Source: Posidonia oceanica (lineage: Eukaryota > Streptophyta > Magnoliopsida > Alismatales > Posidoniaceae). Taken from it: a stretch of DNA of 64,000 nucleotides. Below the pieces are notes generated by a model. That model saw nothing but the letters and a program-made list of their open reading frames with translations. It had not been told where the DNA came from and ran no database searches. Both the position numbers and the translations under genes were made by a program. The stretch is taken from positions 79,300,001-79,364,000 of the forward strand of contig JAZBRS010000075.1 of NCBI GenBank assembly GCA_037176725.1, written 5' to 3'. This document shows positions 44,797 to 54,902 of the stretch, piece after piece (position 1 is the first letter of the stretch; each line of letters starts with the position of its first letter).

Positions 44797-45765
44797 CCCA
44801 CAATGGAGGTAGTTTGCGCAAACAAAGTGAGAAGGTGCAAGCAGTGCCAGATCCATGTAGACAGAATACATGCGCCAGCATCAGAGTTGAATCCGACTCA
44901 AGCAGTGTGGCCCTTCTCTATGTGGGCATTTGATGTCGTCGGACCATTCGACATTGAAAAGTAGAATAGGTTCATCCTCACAGCCACTGAGTACTTCACC
45001 AAATGGGCTGAAGCAGAAGCGTTCACTGAAATCAAAGCTTCAAATCTTTGCAAGTTCGTGCGGAAGAATATCATCTCAAGGTTCGGAATCCCAAAGAAAT
45101 TGGTAGCAGACAATGGCATAATCTTCATATCCCAAGACTTCAAAAAGCTTTGTAAGAAGTTTAAGATCGATTTGCATCATTCATTGCCCTATTACCCCCA
45201 AGGTAATGGGAAAGCTGAAGCTACTAATAAAACATTAATCCGAATCCTTAAGAAAATGGTAATAGGAGCCAAGGGACATGACTGAACAGATAAGCTAATT
45301 GATACCTTGTGGGCCTATCGAACCTCCATAAAAACACCTACGGGCCAAACCCCGTTTGCGCTTACTTATGGTATGGAGACGGTAGTCCCATTTGAGGTCA
45401 TGGTCCCCTCATGCAGGATACAACTCGGCAATGAGATAACTGCCGAAGATAAGAGGCAATTATTAAGTCTACAGTTGGATTTGCTAAATGAGAAGCGGCT
45501 GCCAGCGGCTGAGCATGCACGCCTCTACCAAGAACGACTTGTAAGAGCATATAAGAAGAAACTAATTGAACGTAAATTCAATATTGGTGAATGAGTGTTT
45601 AAAGAAATCCTTCCTCGCAAGCATGGGAAATTGATACCAAATTGGGAAGGACCATACTTGGTAGTTGAGGCATATCCGGGCAATGCCTATTACTTGGCCA
45701 GAGAGGATGGCACTAGGCTTGAATACCATTGGAATGCACTGCACCTCAAAAGGTACTACCCTTGA
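44797..45765 (+). pseudogene. TatC integrase core and C-terminus
   Basis: All three catalytic residues are visible: Asp in WAFDVVG, Asp in LVADNGIIF and Glu in GKAEATNK. CKQC completes the zinc finger. The frame is constant but broken by TAG near 44962 and TGA at 45283 and 45592. The C-terminal part (IPNWEGPYLVVEAYPGNAYY) ends at TGA 45763-45765. The TAG/TGA stops replace plausible TGG, CAG or CGA codons, consistent with decay by methyl-cytosine deamination. No chromodomain. Confidence 0.87.
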
Positions 45766-47126
45766 TATGCACACTGAGCCATTAGACTACCCGTGCTCAA
45801 GGATCCTCTGCTGTTAAAGCCTATGAATCTTGCTTTAGCCTCACCCCACAAACACCTTGTGGGAGAAGGAAGGGAAATGGTCCCACACTGAGATAGAGGC
45901 AAATCTTAAGGAGCCCCCTCCCAGTTCATGAATAACAAGTCCACACACAACCCTCGAGTCAGGCGCATTACCCTAGTACAAATTGGGTAGGCGTCTAAGG
46001 CCAAAACCTAGAAGCGTAGAAAAGAAAGAAGTGTACCAAATGAAAGAGTGTCTCGGTTCGTCAAGGAACGAGTATCCATTGACCGAGCGCTTAGAAGGGG
46101 TGAGACTACTTACCAAAATACCCAGAAAAGAAGGCAAAAAAGGTCAGAAAAGAAGGCAGCAAAGAAGCTGTCCATGTGCAAGGAAAAAGAAAGAGAGTGG
46201 AAAAAACAGCAGCAAAGAAGTTGTCCAATAGTTAAAACTGAAAAGCTGGGAAATACTAAACGCAGTAGGAATCAACCTTGAACTAGGAGGGGTTTAGGCT
46301 TCAAATCCTCAGCCAACATCTTAGGATAGGGCATGAACTTTCCTTCTACCCACATCCTGCACTCTACACTAGGTCTAGGGACAATTAGGTGCCAAAGCAA
46401 GCCCGAGGTATCTTCTGACTCTAGGATGCATAAGGGACCAAACTGTCAAGGTTTTCCAACCACGAGGTCCCCAATTTTCCAACTTCCTGGAGGATTCTCC
46501 GTCTCCCATAAAAATAAAAAAATCCAAAAAAATGATAAAATAAAAAATCCAAAAAAAATGATAAAATCAAAAATCCAAAAAAATGATAAAGTCAAAAATC
46601 TAAAAAATGATAAAGTTAAAAATCCAAAAAAAAAAATAATGATAAAATCAAAGATCCAAAAATAGTGAATAGGGTAAAATTTACCCAACCAACATCATCT
46701 CATGAAACTGATAACAAGTAGAGGCCAGTGATGTGAAATCTAGGACATTTTACGACTCCACGTCATACTCGACCCTTCCTATTCAGGACGGTCACTTGGT
46801 ATTCGCCTACGAGCTAAGGCTGAGATCTCAAGAAGAGACAGTCCCTCGTTTGGCATATCATCTTTAGACAACAAAGCTGAGGCCAATACTTGTTATTCAA
46901 AACCTAAGTTTCTCCATTGCATTAAGACTTCTTTCCCATTCATAGCATTAGGTTTGCTTAAAGTATGCATTGTAAATAGATTGTTACCAAGTGTTTTGTG
47001 ACCATGCTGATTTCATAATGTTAAAAATGTTTCTGAGTTTCCTGAAGGCACTTTGGACTAGGGGCAATCATACCCCAAGATGGACTAACAAATTTGCTAA
47101 GGTAATGCAGGAAAGCAGTTCAAGGG
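45766..47126 (+). other. TatC region downstream of integrase with A-rich tandem repeat
   Basis: No gene recognised. Bases 46507-46665 hold about six copies of a 22-27 bp unit 'aaaatccaaaaaaatgataaaatc'. The frames at 45983-46281 (plus) are Lys/Arg/Gln-rich low complexity. The stretch leads into the dyad cluster at 47127. Confidence 0.55.
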
Positions 47127-47258
47127 CGTTAAACGAGCAAATATCAACGTCCAACGTTAGACGCGCCATCTGAAGCGTATAACGATCAACAGAGGGATGT
47201 TGGACGCCTGATCTTCTACGTCTTACGTTATAAGAGCCATATTGAGCGTCTTACATTT
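47127..47258. promoter_or_regulatory. Chain of C-type dyads without an adjoining gene start
   Basis: Four dyads, each with a 10-nt spacer: gcaaatatca before ACGTCCAACGTT; AACGTTAGACGC-gccatctgaa-GCGTATAACG; GTTGGACGC-ctgatcttct-ACGTCTTACGTT; ATAAGA-gccatattga-GCGTCTTACATT. After it 'gtgacttaaatta' resembles 'gtgacttaagtca' after the 48998-49134 cluster, so the two are likely duplicates. The cluster lies about 240 bp beyond the 3' end of gene 1. From 47259 to 47494 the sequence is AT-rich with (AT)n at about 47376. Confidence 0.72.
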
Positions 47259-47494
47259 TAACTGTGACTTAAATTACAGATTTTGGACAGAGGGCCCTTG
47301 ATCAAATATCAAAGCCATCAGGGAGTATTTCTAAACTCAGAGCAATTCAAAACACATGAACAACGATGAAAATGAAATATATATATATATTAATTCCCTT
47401 GAAAAGATACATGGTCCCTGAAATTAAAAATTACAATAATTGCCTATCTAACCATCTTCTTCCTTTTTCTGTGCAGCACGCCCGTCGCTTCAAC

Positions 47495-48783
47495 CTACTC
47501 CTCGAGTTTGGGTAGTAGCTTTGAATACCACTTCCAATGCGCATCCTCCCGTGGTAGGCAGCAAGGAGCAATTGATGGCCCCTCTGAAACATCATGGCGG
47601 TTCAGAGACGACCAGAGAGCCCGAATATAGTACACCATTACTGCATCAGATGGAAGACTGCACTCCCAAACCCGAGTACAAGGAATAAAGCTCAGCCGAT
47701 GCGGCACCCCATTCTTCTGCCCCACCATCTCAAAGCAACGATGGGAGTTATACACTACAAAGTGGGTGGGTCCTATCAGCTCCAACTCAACTGAAGAGCC
47801 TCGTGCCTAGTGCTTATGAGAAAGGGACGAGGAAGGCGCGGAAATGTCAATAGGGGCAGCAAACAAAGAGCAAACCCTTTCCTCATTCAAATCTGTCTTC
47901 ACAGGCCCAAGCCTCGGGAAATGGACCTGCAGCCACTTGGAAAGAAGGAAAGGAGAGCTTACACAATCCCCTCCGGTGGAAACACTTGTCAGGCCAAGGT
48001 ATGTGGCAGCAAGAATGGCCACCGAAGGAGAGTGCCAGAAGTGCTCAGTAAGGCCTATCAAGAACTCAGTATGATAGACATCCAAGGAGAAATCCTTGGT
48101 GACAAATAAAGTGAGGCCTTCAATCAGTAAATGCAGACACACCAACAGCTGATACTGAGAGGCGGATTCCTCAATCCGCCGAAAGCTGAAGTACAAATGC
48201 ACCAAGTTGAGTCTGCGACCTCTGATCACTGGGAAGGTAGGAGGAAGGGTGAAGATACGGTCTATATATGTTTGCATATCCGCTGTTCCATATGGCAATA
48301 GGAAGTCAATATCTGGCCGGACCGCTCCAATCTGAGTTACACCAAGTAAGCCATGAACATCCTCTATTAGGATTGTCGCCTCACAACCCCCAAAGAAGAA
48401 AGTATGAGTCTCAGGACTCCAAAAGGCACATGAGGCCTGAAGCAGGGGCCAATCCAAGTTTGTGCCCAACAAATCCAGAAGTCCATCAAAGCACATACGG
48501 GCCAAGATAGATTTCCTCTCTTGAGCCAGAGCACAAAATCCTTCACCCAAGTGGAGTAGTAGGGGAAATCATTATCAAAGCAAGGTGTCTTGGTAAAATT
48601 GAGTATTTCCTGCAAAGAAATTCAGAGGCATGAGGAACAAAAGGAGTGTGAAGGGACCAATAAAGAAGATCATACCTTCCCCGTCTTGATAAGGGACATC
48701 ATATGCCCTTCAATATCTTCCAAAGGTTTTACAACCCCCTTCTTGTTGTGCATGAAGACATTGGGGACTGAGCTAGAAGCCAT
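47495..48783 (-). pseudogene. TatC gene 1: antisense PMD/DUF7745-like protein, two exons
   Basis: Exon 1 runs 48783-48676 (36 codons from MASSSVPNVF). A 66-bp GT-AG intron (48675-48610; donor GTATGA, acceptor TTTGCAG) separates it from exon 2, 48609-47495. The family signature FWSPETHTFFFGG...ILIEDVHGLLGV lies near 48420-48330, LVHLYFSF and LLIEGLTLF further on, and a C-terminal ELIGPTHFVVYNSHRCFEM block at about 47785-47730. Damage is light: one frameshift near 48540 and one in-frame TAG at 47807-47809 in about 400 codons. It runs opposite to gag-pol and its intron is intact, as expected if it is copied only as antisense sequence in the genomic RNA. Function is unknown; cellular PMD proteins (MAIN, MAIL1) act in silencing and genome stability. 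Family assignment is by motif resemblance. Confidence 0.72.
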
Positions 48784-48880
48784 GAAAGCAAAAGAGAGGG
48801 AAGAAAGAAGCAAAAATAAGGAAGAAATCAGTAAAGAGAAAAAGGAGCAAGTATGCATGAAAATCAAAGGGGTGGCCAAG

Positions 48881-48890
48881 CTTTTAAAAG
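48881..48890 (-). promoter_or_regulatory. TATA-like box of TatC gene 1
   Basis: CTTTTAAAAG lies about 98 bp upstream of the gene 1 ATG, the same spacing as the clear TATA box of gene 2. The sequence is a palindromic TTTAAAA variant, so on its own it is weak; position is the main argument. Confidence 0.45.
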
Positions 48891-48997
48891 TACAAGAGGA
48901 TCGTCGGAAATCTTTCATGCGGACATTGAGAAAATTTCGCAAGCATTCCGAAAGATTAGCCAAGAACAGGAAAGGAAAGAAAAGTTTTTGGGCTCGC

Positions 48998-49134
48998 TTC
49001 GTTGTACGCGAGAAGGTGCGCGTCCAACGTTAGCCGCGCAATTTGAAGCGTATAACGTTTAGAGCAGCTATCGTCATTAGACGCAGAAGATGAAGCGGAT
49101 AACGTTGGCCGCAGCAGATGAGGCGTATAACGTT
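48998..49134. promoter_or_regulatory. Dyad cluster upstream of TatC gene 1
   Basis: Chained dyads: CGTTGTACGC-gagaaggtgc-GCGTCCAACGTT; AACGTTAGCCGC-gcaatttgaa-GCGTATAACGTT; a partial one (ATTAGACGC-agaagatgaa-GCGGATAACGTT); AACGTTGGCCGC-agcagatgag-GCGTATAACGTT. All spacers are 10 nt, and AACGTT is shared between neighbours with a 28-bp period. It lies 215-350 bp before the ATG. From 49135 to 49568 the sequence is AT-rich and holds no gene I can support. Confidence 0.82.
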
Positions 49135-49568
49135 TTATCAGTGACTTAAGTCACTGAACTCCGCTGGATCGCCCCCTGAGCCGTGATTGAGTTGCATGCG
49201 CCCGTTTTGCCCATTCCAGAGGTTTAACTAAGTTGAAATACACATGCGAGCGTTGGTTTCATATTTTTTGGACATCCGGGCCACTCGGAATCTGTGGTTG
49301 CTTGTTTCATCAAGTTAATGGCTCGTTAAGGCGACGACGACTTCAAAATTCAATTCTTAAGCTTCCAGGTGAAATCTTTCCTTATAACTATGTCATTTAC
49401 ATACTATCTCACTTGAATATGCTGGTTTCAAGTTAATTTGAATTAAGGGCCATTATTTTACCATATTGGTCACTTAAGTTCACTTTAGCTTTGAGAAAGA
49501 TAATTTAAAAGAAGTATTTGACAAGTTTACTGAGTGTGCAGAAATATATATCATTTCAAAATATATAA

Positions 49569-52500
49569 TTATTCTACAAAGTCACTAGGGCATACCCCTG
49601 AAGTACAAAAGATAGGGAACTCTCTCTCCCTCACCCTCAGGAGCCGGAGCAGGAGCTGGAGCAAGAGCCAAAGAAGGGGCAGTAGGGGGATGAGGTGACT
49701 GTCGAACTGAAATGCCTGATGGGGCTTGGAAACGGACCAAGAATGTTGGCTACCCGACCGACGGCTCGACACAGGAGGAACAGGCACCCCGAGCCTAACA
49801 CCAGCCGTAAAGGCGAACCTCCGGTAGTGCCCCAGCTCGAACTCAAGATGGGAAATAATCCCCGCCATGCTCAGAGGAGGGAAACAATCCAAATGTCAGA
49901 TACAAGCAAGGACAAAGAGGACATAAAGAAGCACCGAATCAAATCATACCGCCTGAGACTGGGCAATCTCAGTGTCCCTATCAGCCACCTGCTGCTCCAG
50001 CTCCTGGATCCGAGCACTCCTAGCAGCGACTGTCCCCTCTAGCTCCTCTAACCTCCTGACAGAGCTAGCAGCTATGAAGTCACCAGCCTGCTCTCTCAGC
50101 TCGCCCTCCAAATAAGCGACCTACAAGCAATGGAGTCAGGACCAAGGGGATTTCAAAAGCAGAAACAAAATGAAAGCATATTTACCTTCTCCTAGAGATG
50201 GGAGATCTCCACTGAGCGGTCCGGAGGTGGAGCGCTGCTAGTCGAAGGTTGAAAAGGAAGATTCAAGTCAGTTGAAATTCATAACCAAACTACAAAAGCT
50301 ACTTGTGAAAAAAAATACCTGAGAGGTAGAGGCCTGTAGACGGTCAATCTCCCCGGTCAGAGCGAAGAGCTGCCGGGTCAAGTGACGCTCCTGCTGAGCC
50401 CGCTCATCGGCCGCCTTGAGCTGCAAAAGAAAGAAAGCCAGTTAGCCAGATTGAATTAACAATATACCAAATGAAATTCAAAAGCTCACCGCTATCTCTA
50501 GCTGCGCGCGAGAAGACTGAACCTCCTCTAACAGGGCTGCACGGGAAACCACCACCTCCCCAGGGTCTGTGTCCCCCAAAGGAAGGTTCCTGCACCCAAG
50601 GAAGTGGGACCGGTGGAAGATCATCAGAGACGAAAACCCCCGGTCTATCCACGCAACCCAGTCCATCTCGTCCTCCTCTATAGCATCAGTCGGAGTGGGG
50701 GAACCACGACAGGCCCAGTCCAGGAGCTGTGGGCCGTAGACGTCCACCCCGTTGCGAGCACGGCTGCCCCCACCGCACGTCTCTCGCCAAACTCGGTGAG
50801 GAGGAGGTGAAGGCCGACCCTGCCGGCGCCCTAGCTGTCATACCGCCCTGCTAATCTGCTGGAAGTGGCAGTGGTTCCAGCAGTGGATCCATACGTCCCG
50901 ATCGAAAATGGCCCGATCACGGGCAATATCGGGGACTTCCGCATGCTCTCCCTCAGCATAGGGACGCCAAACCATCTGAAAAGAGCAATACATGTCAGCA
51001 AACAGCATAAACAAATAAACAGAAGCTGAAATTAAAAGAAGCAAGTTACCTGAGACGGGACAAGGAGCTCAAAAAGTAGACGACCGACATAGCGGTTGTT
51101 ATCAGCAGGCTCGAGGGCCTGCTCAGCAACAGCCCAAAATAGTCCCCGGGGAAAGGAGACACCGGTAGGAGGAACCGGAGGAGGGCAGGGCGCAGAAAGG
51201 CAAAGTGGTCCCACGCCCACATCTGCACGCGAAACAAGAAAGCTGTTAGCAAGAATATAATATTCAATACAAGTTTAAATATGCAGATTTACCAGAAGGA
51301 AAGGCAGGTTCCCGCCCAGCTGGCGAGAACTACCGTCGGTGAAGCGGAATAGGGTGGAGTACAGGTGCACCAAGCTCGCCGCACCCCAGGTATACTCTCC
51401 CACACGCTCCAGGTCCGCTAGAAGGGGAAGGAACCACGCCGAGAGCTTCGAGGAGGAGTGCGAGAAGAGCACCTCCCCGAACAGCACCAAGAGGAAGGCC
51501 CGCAGCTGCTGGTCAGCCTCCACACCTGGTCCGTCAACTGTCTCCGCCAGCTCACTCACTCGTCAAACCGCGGAAGTGATCACCACGAGCTGCTCCCCGC
51601 TCATGGCTAACTGGCGTCCAACGAGCTCCTGCGCCAAAACTGAGTAGCTCGGGCGCACCCTCCCTGTCACTGGTCTGCCTGTAACCCGGAGACCAGTCAA
51701 CCGTGCCATGTCCTCAAGAGAGAGGACAAACTCAGCCGCCCGAGTAACGATCGTGCTCGTCCGAAAGCTCCATCGCTCTGCAACCGCCTCCAGAAACATC
51801 GGACGGAGGGGAAAGTCGGGGATGGACAAGAAATGCCCAAATCCCATCCGATCCAGACGCTCCTACTGCAAAGAAGTCAATAAAGCGTAGGACCGACGGA
51901 CCTAACCCCAGTAGCAGCGGATCACGGCCAGTACTCGACTCTACAAGCAAATAGGAAAATTATAAGTCCGGATGAAATAATTTACCAAAATAAGGAGAAA
52001 AGAAAGAAAAATGTATACCTGCCCCCTGGAAGTCAGTGTGGCTGTGGCATACTCTGATCGGGACGCGTCCCTATGCGGTCCCGACGCCAGCACCTCGTCT
52101 CTGGGGATATGCTCCTGCCAGTAGTCCGGGGGATCCCTCGTGACGCCCTCCGCCTCCCGCCGGACGAAGTCCACCATGTTTTGCCACCAGCTGTCGTCCT
52201 CACCGAACTGCGCAAGGAGGGGGTCAACTGGACTTACCTTGGGCACCTTCGAGGGCCCCGCCTCGTCTGGGCTGACCTCAGGCCTCGCCTCTGAGACTGT
52301 CTCCTCGGAATCCACCAAGCTGAAGGAAGTGCTTGCACCGGAGACCGCCTCCGCCGTCGTCTCTCCGACCTCCCAAGAACCAGAGCTCTCCCCCACGGTG
52401 GCCTCGCTGGCCGTCGCCTCCGCCTCCACGGTGTCGTCGCCAACCACCACCTCGATCTCCGCAGAACCACCCACGGCAGCCCCGTCTCCGCTCCCCCAGC

Positions 52501-52811
52501 CTCGGCAACACCATCGGACGTCGCCCCGGACATCACCGCGGCACCACCGGCCTCCACCACGCCTGCCACACCCGCCCCGGCCTCCACAGCCACCACCGCA
52601 GCTGGCCCGGGCACAGCAGCCGCCGGCCCAGGCGCAGTAGCCGTCGAACCAGCCCCTGCAGCCGCCGAGCTCGCCGCCACGGCCACGCCGCCGTCTCCCA
52701 CGCAGCAGCGGCCCCAGCCGCCGCTTTCGCCGCTGCCTCGCCGAAGGGGGAGGGCCCGATTCTCGCCCGCTTCGCCGCCCTCGTGTAGAACTGGGAGATA
52801 CGCCGCTCCAT
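49569..52811 (-). pseudogene. TatC gene 2: antisense plant mobile domain protein with coiled-coil tail, eight exons
   Basis: Exons on the minus strand: 52811-52019, 51940-51293, 51222-51050, 50975-50490, 50420-50319, 50237-50186, 50120-49950 and about 49869-49569. Introns are 65-81 bp with GT...AG ends. Exon 1 is Ala/Gly/Glu-rich, ending ...EDDSWWQNMVDFVRREAEG. Exons 2-4 carry the PMD: LSLEDMARLTGLRVTG, LRAFLLVLFGEVLF, GEYTWGAASLVHLYSTL, MWAWDHF, MVWRPYAEG and QLGRRQG. Exons 5-7 are coiled coil (GEIDRLQAS, VRRLEELEG, IQELEQQVADRDTEI). Lesions: stops at 51901, 51863, 51563 and 50838, frameshifts in exons 1 and 3, and phase slips at exons 6 and 8. The TGA at 50838 sits where the family has Arg (CGA). 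A host PMD gene captured in antisense with introns is the simplest origin. Confidence 0.82.
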
Positions 52812-52909
52812 GCTCGCCGGAATGAAGAGGAAGACCGCTGGAGTACCCGCTGTCGCTGAAGAAGAAAGGAGGAAGAAATCAGATGGCCACCCGTGGGGTA
52901 GGACGAGAG

Positions 52910-52916
52910 TTTTATA
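52910..52916 (-). promoter_or_regulatory. TATA box of TatC gene 2
   Basis: TATAAAA on the minus strand, about 100 bp upstream of the ATG at 52811 and 6 bp downstream of the dyad cluster. A candidate splice acceptor or 5' UTR pyrimidine tract (tttcttcctcctttcttcttcag) lies between TATA and ATG. Confidence 0.7.
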
Positions 52917-52922
52917 CCTATT

Positions 52923-53075
52923 AACGTTGTACGCATGAATCCTAGCGTCCAACGCCTCGGGAAGAAAAGATGTTTTACACGTGAATGCTAGCGTTCAACG
53001 TTTTGCGAGTTAAAACGTTAGCCGCTGGGTTTCCAGCGTATAACGTTGGACGTTCCATTTCGGACGTACAACGCT
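52923..53075. promoter_or_regulatory. Dyad cluster upstream of TatC gene 2
   Basis: AACGTTGTACGC-atgaatccta-GCGTCCAACGCC; GTTTTACAC-gtgaatgcta-GCGTTCAACGTT; AACGTTAGCCGC (53014-53025)-tgggtttcca-GCGTATAACGTT (53036-53047); GGACGT-tccatttcgg-ACGTACAACGCT. All spacers are 10 nt. The third spacer differs by one base from the LTR spacer tggttttcca, so this module looks like a displaced LTR element. Confidence 0.83.
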
Positions 53076-53191
53076 TTAAGTTCAGGGAAGTGTTCTGAAT
53101 TCTGATATTCTCATTCAACTCATACAGATTCATTCAAAAAAGACTAAAAACATGAGATAAATTTTATTGATGATAAGTGATACATTTCTAA

Positions 53192-54544
53192 CTACATCTT
53201 CTGTCTTTTTGAAGGAAATTCAATGAACAATTTAGGACGCACGTCCTCGTACCAAGCGTCATAAGTTGCATGGGAAATGACTTCACGGTCCGCACTCGAG
53301 TTCTCCCATGCAGAAAGGACTAGGTTTCGCCCCTTCCCGTCCCAAGTACCAGCCTAATAGAAGACCTGGATGATGTCCCCAGGAGTGTCCCTCAAGCGCG
53401 GGAGAATCATATCAGAGAAGCACGGCAAGTGAGGTATAGCCCGAGGTGTACCCAGCATTGAGAAGCAGCGCTGAGGGTTGTACCTCACAAACTCGGTCGC
53501 CCCAATCAACGTCAGGAAATACTCCGAGTCAGCTACTGTCCTGAAAGACGAGGGGGGACTGAAGGAATCCATCTGGGATTTGACCCTCACAAGCGCAAAG
53601 GCAGCGAATGAGCTCCTCCAAGGGAAAGCTAGCATCAAAAGCAGGCAGAAGAAAGTACTCCTCCAGCCAGCGCAGAACGAGGAACGGTGAGCCAAAGAAT
53701 GGCCCCTCAAGGCAGGCACTGGATAAACCTCAGATGGTGAAAGCCAAAACAGACTGACTCAAACACTTCTCCGGGTTGCGCACGCAGATGCACATGATCT
53801 TGGCATGGTAGGCACTAATAGTCAGAGCTTCATTTGGGAAGAGCACCAGTCCCCCGATCAGAATGAAGACGCATACCAAGCAAGAGGCCTCAGAGTGGAT
53901 GCTGTCGCGCTGTTTCCAGAAAAATTTCCACAAAGAAGCGAGTTTGATACAGCCATCCAGCACCAGGTCCTCCGGCACAACAACAGAGCCGAAGATGCGC
54001 TTTAAGAGAGAGAACGAAACAACCACCCTGATTGGCAGAAGGTAGGCATCCCTGCAGTAAATGGATGGGTCGGCATGTCGAATACCTAGGAGGGCGCTCA
54101 CCTCCTCCAAGAGAATGGTCAATTCCCTAGAAGAAGAAAAGAACGTATGAGTCAAGGGGTTCCACATCCCGCAGAGGCCGAAGAGCGCCTTCCAATCAAC
54201 AGGCTGCCGTAGCTAGCGAAGGGCCTGACAGAAACCAGCCTCCTCCAAGCGTTCCCGGTACTTCTTCAAAGCCCAAGAGCGGAATTGTTGAACCCAGTCC
54301 AACTGATAGGCTTTCATGTCCCGATCATTTTTGGCAGAATATAGGGGCTATAAAGTAAAGAAAAATCAGCAGAAGTACGAGAATGGGAGTATGCGGAAAA
54401 GATGAAAATAGGGAGTACCTTCTCATGCACCAACAGGTTCGTCAAATGGTTGGGTATGGCCTCCAGTCGAAGCTGCATCATGTCAGAAGGAGAGGAGAAG
54501 ACGGCCACCTGAAAAGCATGTCGTGGGATATCACTCAAATCCAT
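53192..54544 (-). pseudogene. TatC gene 3: antisense paralogue of gene 1, two exons
   Basis: Exon 1 runs 54544-54419 (42 codons, MDLSDIPRHAF...LLVHEK); a 71-bp GT-AG intron (54418-54348) follows; exon 2 starts at 54347 and ends about 53192. It aligns with gene 1 along its length: exon 1 VF(S)...LTNLLVHEK against VF...MMSLIKTGK, then LDWVQQFRSWALKK, MWNPLTHTFF...ILLEEVSALLGI and GATEFVRYNPQRCFSMLG. The intron falls at the same codon boundary. Lesions are a TAG at 54213-54215, a frameshift near 53725 and a TAG at 53354. Gene 3 is more diverged and more broken than gene 1. Function unknown, PMD/DUF7745-like by motif. Confidence 0.7.
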
Positions 54545-54632
54545 GAGGAGAAGCACAAGCCCTAGCAAGCAAAAATCAATAACGGAAGGGAGATAAATGT
54601 TTGAACTACAAGATTCAAGCCAAGAGGAGATC

Positions 54633-54640
54633 TAAATATA
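54633..54640 (-). promoter_or_regulatory. TATA-like box of TatC gene 3
   Basis: TATATTTA on the minus strand, about 90 bp upstream of the ATG at 54544 and about 100 bp downstream of the dyad cluster at 54739-54826. The layout equals that of genes 1 and 2. Confidence 0.55.
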
Positions 54641-54738
54641 GGCCATGGAGCTTTCATCAGAATGGAAACCCAAAGAAAATTGGGAATTTACTGCCAAAAC
54701 GGTGGTGCCCAAACAAGAAAGACAGCAGCCTCTCTCGC

Positions 54739-54826
54739 GACGTTATACGTGGCCGTAATGCCGTCCAACGTTAGCCGCGATGCCTGAAGTGTCCAACGTT
54801 GAACGCCAACAATCAAGCGTCCAACG
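54739..54826. promoter_or_regulatory. Dyad cluster upstream of TatC gene 3
   Basis: CGTTATACGT-ggccgtaatg-CCGTCCAACGTT; AACGTTAGCCGC-gatgcctgaa-GTGTCCAACGTT; AACGTTGAACGC-caacaatcaa-GCGTCCAACG. Three chained dyads, all spacers 10 nt. Confidence 0.8.
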
Positions 54827-54902
54827 AGTCAAAGCAGAATTGAGAGCAGAAAAGAAGAACCCCGGAGCACACCGGGTCAACAAAGCAAGCTAAGCCAAAA
54901 AG

